Assembly (NCBI GenBank): GCA_031270615.1
Contig: JAISXE010000133.1
Coordinates: 1-8,572 of the forward strand
Direction of reading: 5' to 3'
DNA: 8,572 bases
DNA from: Spirochaetia bacterium
GTDB taxonomy: Bacteria; Spirochaetota; Spirochaetia; DTKZ01
This document shows positions 5,901 to 8,572 of the stretch, one piece after another. Each line of letters opens with the position of its first letter. The first letter of the stretch is position 1. The notes under the pieces were generated by a model. That model was not told where the DNA came from and did not search any database. It saw nothing but the letters and a program-made list of their open reading frames with translations. The translations under genes were made by a program, and so were the position numbers.

Positions 5901-8533
5901 ACGATGTCCGCCGTATGCGGGGTGTCCGTTAAAAGCATGTTCCGCGCCGCGTCTCCCTTGGGCAGCTTGAGGCCTACGTAGCGGTTGTAGGGGGAAAAGT
6001 CCATGCTCGCCTGTTCGGAAGAAAAAACCCCGGAGGGCTCAAATACCCGCGACAAAAAGCGCGCGCTGAGTTTTCCCGGAACGGCGGCCCCCGCGTTGAG
6101 TTTTACCGTAAAGTTCGCCCGCGAAGCCTGATCCAGCTTCCCCTCAAAGAGCGTGGTTCGCTCCTGCGAAACCGCGCGCGAGGGGTCGCGGAAGGTGTAA
6201 TCGGAGTACGCGGAGAAGGCCGTCTCCTTGTCCACGAATACGACGGACACATCGGCTTTCAGGCCGGGCGCCGCGGCCCCGTGGAGCCACGCGGACTCCA
6301 GCGTCATGGGAACTTCCTGCGTATCAAGATAGGGCCGGCCGCCCGCGGACAGGTCGATCTTAAGTCTGTTGGGCATAACGGTTTCGATTTTAAGGTATTT
6401 GGTAAACACGCCGCCGCCCACGCGCACGCGGGCCACCCAGTCGCCCGTGGGGGCTTCCGGCTTGGTGGAAGTCTCTATCGCATAAAAACCGTCCGTGCCG
6501 CCGGTAAAGGTCTTTGTTTCGACAATGCGGCCCTGGGGGTCTTCCAGTTCAAAACCGACGGGGTGATCGGCGGGCAGCTTTCCCTGGGTATCCCACATCA
6601 GAAAGGTCAGGTAGATAGGGTCTCCGGGCCTCCACACCCCGCGCTCCCCGTAGATCATTCCCTTGACTCCGGCGACGGGTTTATCGCCGGACACGTCAAA
6701 GTGGCTGGAGGCAAGGGCCATGCCGTCGGCGAGCCGCAGAAAGGCCCGGCCCGCGCCGGACTTTGCCAGAAGAAAGGATGGGCTGCCCTTGGGCGTAAGG
6801 ATCGCTATGCCGTTGGCGCTGGATTTTACGCTTTCAAGAACACGGCCGGGATAATTCACAAACTGAAACTCCACGCCGCCGGCAGGGGAAGCGGTACGCA
6901 GGTCGGTCGCCGCCACAAGCCATTCGCCGGAGGAGGCTTTTTTCGCCATGAGTCCCAGGTCGGAAACAAGCACGTTGCGGCCTATGGTTATGTTGTGGTT
7001 ATAGTAATTAAGGTAAAACGCCGGGTGGCTGGGCTCATTCCTGTAGCGGTACCAGTCGTCATTCCATTGCGTATTTTCATAATAATCCCAGCCGCTTGTT
7101 TCCGTTTCCACTTCCACGTCACTGGCGCCGCTCAGGGGCGGCAGATCGTCGCCGGGAAATTTCAGATTTGAAAAATCCGGGAGAGTATTGGGGCTTTCGT
7201 AATGCACGTGGCGCTTGCGGAAAGCCACGCGCAGATGGAACATACTGTCCGGATATTTGCGCGAAAGCTCCGTCAGGTCCAGGCCCCGGCGCGTCCAGCG
7301 GTTTTTGTCGGAGTCTTTCCAGGAAAACTCCACGGCCTTTGACCAGACCGGCTCGCCCACGCGGCGCAGCTGGTTTGTTCCCGAAAGGCTGTTTACCTGG
7401 AGGAACTGCAGCATGTTGTCTGCGTAAATCTGAAAGGCCTCCACGATAAGCCCGGACACGTTCAGGGTTTCAACAACCATCGTGGCGCCCTGGCTGGTGG
7501 GCAGGATGACGCCCGAGCCGGTAAAACGCACGGCGGGGAGTTCCCATTTTTGGGAGACGGTGTACTGTACGTTCTGGGCCAGCTTTTTCCCGTTTATGTC
7601 GGAAAGCTCCCGTATGGACAGAACCGCTTCCGCAGGAATGTCCGCGCTGCCGAAAATCCGCGCGATGTTGCCGTCTACCGAATAACGGATGTTCGTGTCC
7701 CCCGACAGGGAAACAAAGCCCCGCAGGTCCTGGTTTGGCGCGAGCGGCGAGGAAAAAGTTATCTCCAGGGTATTTCTTTCCACCGGCCGTATGGACAGTA
7801 CCGTAAACGTGGCCGTCCCGGGAATCTGAAAACTCTGACTCCCCTTTTCTTTCGCGCCGATCCCGCCGCCGTCCCAGCTTACCTCAACGTCAAAGGGCCT
7901 TTCCGTTTGGCGCAGGGGCGCGAAGGCAAAGCGGAAAGTATCCGCCTCCGCGTCCTGGCTCCATCCGGGCTTTCCCATCTCGCGTGAACTGACAATGCCT
8001 TCCAGCCGGGAAATATCCACGCCCTTGTCCACCAGGGCCGTCCCCGACACCCACACACCCCGGGTGGCGTCGATCTTTACCGGGTCAAAGCGTACTTCCA
8101 GGAGCGGGGGAAGGGTCGTGAACGAAAAGGAAAACGCGGAAACGGATTCCGCCGCCTGAGCCGAAAGACCCAGGGCCGAAACCTCGGAAGGGGCAAGGAG
8201 CGAAGGGTCAACCGTTGCGGTATACGTGGTTTCCGCCTCAAGCGCGTCGGAAGGAGTAAACACCAGCGTCCACTCGTTCTCCCAGGACAAGGAGCCTTTC
8301 GCGCCGGGCTTGAGACTGAAGGCCTTAGCCGGGATGACCGCCTGCGTATCGTAGCTGCCGGTAAAAACGACTTTCAGCGCTTCGGTGCGCGCGATAAGGC
8401 CCTCCGAAAAAGAGGCGACCACTTTCGGATCCGGCCCCGGAAGAGCCTCTTGCGAACAGGAAAAAAGTCCCGCCAGCGTTACCAGAACCGCCGCCGTGGC
8501 AAGCCACCCATAGTTTCCAGCGCGTTTTGTCAT
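2945..8533 (-). CDS. yfhM: Alpha-2-macroglobulin family lipoprotein (large bacterial type, YfhM/ECAM-like)
   Basis: Predicted periplasmic, membrane-anchored protease trap of 1862 residues. The N-terminus is a lipoprotein signal: basic MTKR, a hydrophobic stretch at about 10-24, then LFS-C with Cys26 as the lipidation site. Residues about 30-480 look like beta-sandwich domains. GERGVWRPGD at 629-638 marks the MG2-like domain, and SWRWWW at 901-906 is a motif I associate with this family. LNLSADKTSYAPGETV from about 990 starts the bait-region domain (A2M_N_2), and FKPVVFFFGP from 1192 starts the A2M domain. GCVEQTTS contains the thioester CVEQ (Cys1416, Gln1419), so covalent capture of an attacking protease looks possible. 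The remainder is the helical thioester domain and a C-terminal macroglobulin-like domain. As I recall, E. coli YfhM has about 1650 residues, so this is longer, mainly N-terminally. The ATG is chosen for its Shine-Dalgarno site and the signal peptide directly after it. It is followed at once by pbpC, the usual partner. Family assignment is sure; protease specificity is unknown. Confidence 0.96.
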   Translation of the reverse strand: MTKRAGNYGWLATAAVLVTLAGLFSCSQEALPGPDPKVVASFSEGLIARTEALKVVFTGSYDTQAVIPAKAFSLKPGAKGSLSWENEWTLVFTPSDALEAETTYTATVDPSLLAPSEVSALGLSAQAAESVSAFSFSFTTLPPLLEVRFDPVKIDATRGVWVSGTALVDKGVDISRLEGIVSSREMGKPGWSQDAEADTFRFAFAPLRQTERPFDVEVSWDGGGIGAKEKGSQSFQIPGTATFTVLSIRPVERNTLEITFSSPLAPNQDLRGFVSLSGDTNIRYSVDGNIARIFGSADIPAEAVLSIRELSDINGKKLAQNVQYTVSQKWELPAVRFTGSGVILPTSQGATMVVETLNVSGLIVEAFQIYADNMLQFLQVNSLSGTNQLRRVGEPVWSKAVEFSWKDSDKNRWTRRGLDLTELSRKYPDSMFHLRVAFRKRHVHYESPNTLPDFSNLKFPGDDLPPLSGASDVEVETETSGWDYYENTQWNDDWYRYRNEPSHPAFYLNYYNHNITIGRNVLVSDLGLMAKKASSGEWLVAATDLRTASPAGGVEFQFVNYPGRVLESVKSSANGIAILTPKGSPSFLLAKSGAGRAFLRLADGMALASSHFDVSGDKPVAGVKGMIYGERGVWRPGDPIYLTFLMWDTQGKLPADHPVGFELEDPQGRIVETKTFTGGTDGFYAIETSTKPEAPTGDWVARVRVGGGVFTKYLKIETVMPNRLKIDLSAGGRPYLDTQEVPMTLESAWLHGAAAPGLKADVSVVFVDKETAFSAYSDYTFRDPSRAVSQERTTLFEGKLDQASRANFTVKLNAGAAVPGKLSARFLSRVFEPSGVFSSEQASMDFSPYNRYVGLKLPKGDAARNMLLTDTPHTADIVVLDADGKPAAGNVELECALYKLSWRWWWTKEGESAAEFASSISRNPIMRGLVSASGGKASWNFQVKYPDWGRYLVLIRDRSGGHAAAQIRYIDWPGWAGRAQEGGQGASAMLNLSADKTSYAPGETVSVSFPSNKDAAALAVVEKGGEIIRQEWIPVSEPTTEYKIATSADMTPNIYVHITLLQKHSQTANDLPVRLYGIIPVAIDDPTTRLSPQITAPASWQPSSKASFTVKEAQGRPMTYTAVVVDEGLLGLTRYSMPNPRSVFYRKEASFIKYWDLYSDVIGAYSGRLETLLAIGGGEEEIDAAAKQTQRFKPVVFFFGPYRLGAGESRTESFDMPGYVGAVRVMVVAGSPPQVSGPQPGRAYGVAEHSVQVKSDLMVLGTLPRTLSPDDEAIVPVTVFSYAEGQRSVRVSMKAAGGAALTSAEFVNVNFDRAGDKTVEFKVKAGSLPGQARFTISASSPGLKNALHETELEVRSTALSVSTAITQLLPENGRWEGTLELPGRPGTNTAVLELSRMPPLGLEKRLQFLMQYPHGCVEQTTSAAFPQLYLDKALPLRQDELALIRSNIAAGIERLAGFQNYTGGFTYWPGASETSNWGTNYAGHFLVAAKRAGYAVPETLLQNWTEYQKKQAASWAGKSYAETLDQAYRLYTLALAGAADLGSMNRLRERRDNPPAALWRLAAAYWYAGQRDAARAMVRGAALGGPDYQELSGTFGSAFRDRAMMLEALALIGDDGRAKDLLEEIAQKLSSENWLSTQETSYALIAVLPFMQSSSDASPITVSYTVDGVSDTLSFTTPLARVPLKVSGSQAKIALRNNTGIFAYARIGATGLPAEGSEPALAQGLGLEVVYRDAEGYTLDSPASLPLGEDMIVEVRLHNTYGSEIKEIALVHALPASLEIVNTRLGEESSSSQSAPYKYQDIRDDKIMTYFDLRSGQSQTVSFRVSKTYGGSFFLPAIHAYAMYNEALRAVIPGKRIAGGEK

Positions 8534-8540
8534 TTTATCA

Positions 8541-8547
8541 TCCTTTT
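8541..8547 (-). promoter_or_regulatory. Ribosome binding site of the alpha-2-macroglobulin gene
   Basis: On the minus strand AAAAGGA ends seven bases before ATG 8533, a good Shine-Dalgarno match at normal spacing. It fixes the start of the lipoprotein gene. The remaining upstream bases to the window edge can form a short hairpin (TTGCG/CGCAA), but no promoter can be recognised in so little sequence. Confidence 0.75.
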
Positions 8548-8572
8548 GCGGGGACGCAAGGTCTCTCCCGCA

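Noticed and set aside
6281..7171. Plus-strand frame of 296 codons inside the alpha-2-macroglobulin gene
   Set aside because: Antisense shadow of conserved lipoprotein sequence; Gly/His/Ala-rich with no family resemblance.
398..8533. A novel defence or mobile system
   Set aside because: No transposase, integrase, CRISPR repeats, tRNA or phage signals are present. The two large genes match the known alpha-2-macroglobulin/PBP1C pairing and account for nearly the whole window.

Overview
The window is a GC-rich stretch with two long, tightly spaced genes on the minus strand. In transcription order they are a giant alpha-2-macroglobulin family lipoprotein (8533 to 2945) and a class A penicillin-binding protein of the PBP1C type (2941 to 398). 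Both open reading frames are intact. This is the known bacterial yfhM-pbpC pairing: a membrane-anchored, thioester-containing protease trap beside a periplasmic glycan polymerase/transpeptidase. The pair implies a Gram-negative (diderm) cell. The permissive lipobox and the intergenic GC palindromes would suit a spirochaete of the Treponema/termite-gut type, but that is a tentative impression; the sequence itself proves only a diderm bacterium.

Layout from right to left, the direction of transcription: 8572-8534 is a short leader with a good Shine-Dalgarno site. 8533-2945 is the alpha-2-macroglobulin: signal peptide with lipid-attachment Cys26, N-terminal beta-sandwich domains, MG2-like domain near 626, bait-region domain near 990, A2M domain near 1190, and thioester CVEQ at 1416-1419. 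Between 2940 and 2840 lies a dense array of GC-rich palindromes. It begins 3 bases after the alpha-2-macroglobulin stop and is read through, in frame, as the first part of the pbpC reading frame, so the true pbpC start is uncertain (ATG 2941, or a weak CTG at 2791). 2941-398 is PBP1C with all glycosyltransferase and transpeptidase motifs and a C-terminal cysteine-containing domain.

397-35 is a non-coding gap of about 360 bases. It holds a short 10-bp tandem repeat, a weak terminator-like hairpin, a long perfect palindrome sharing its core with the array upstream of pbpC, and a clear intrinsic terminator that would end the operon. Positions 34-1 are the first 11 codons of a further minus-strand gene. 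Its strong Shine-Dalgarno site lies inside a potential 9-bp stem that could hide it.

The two main genes form an ordinary, well-known defence and cell-wall-repair module. The less ordinary content is in the non-coding DNA: the palindrome array fused to the pbpC frame, the related palindrome downstream, and the possible Shine-Dalgarno-sequestering leader of the next gene.
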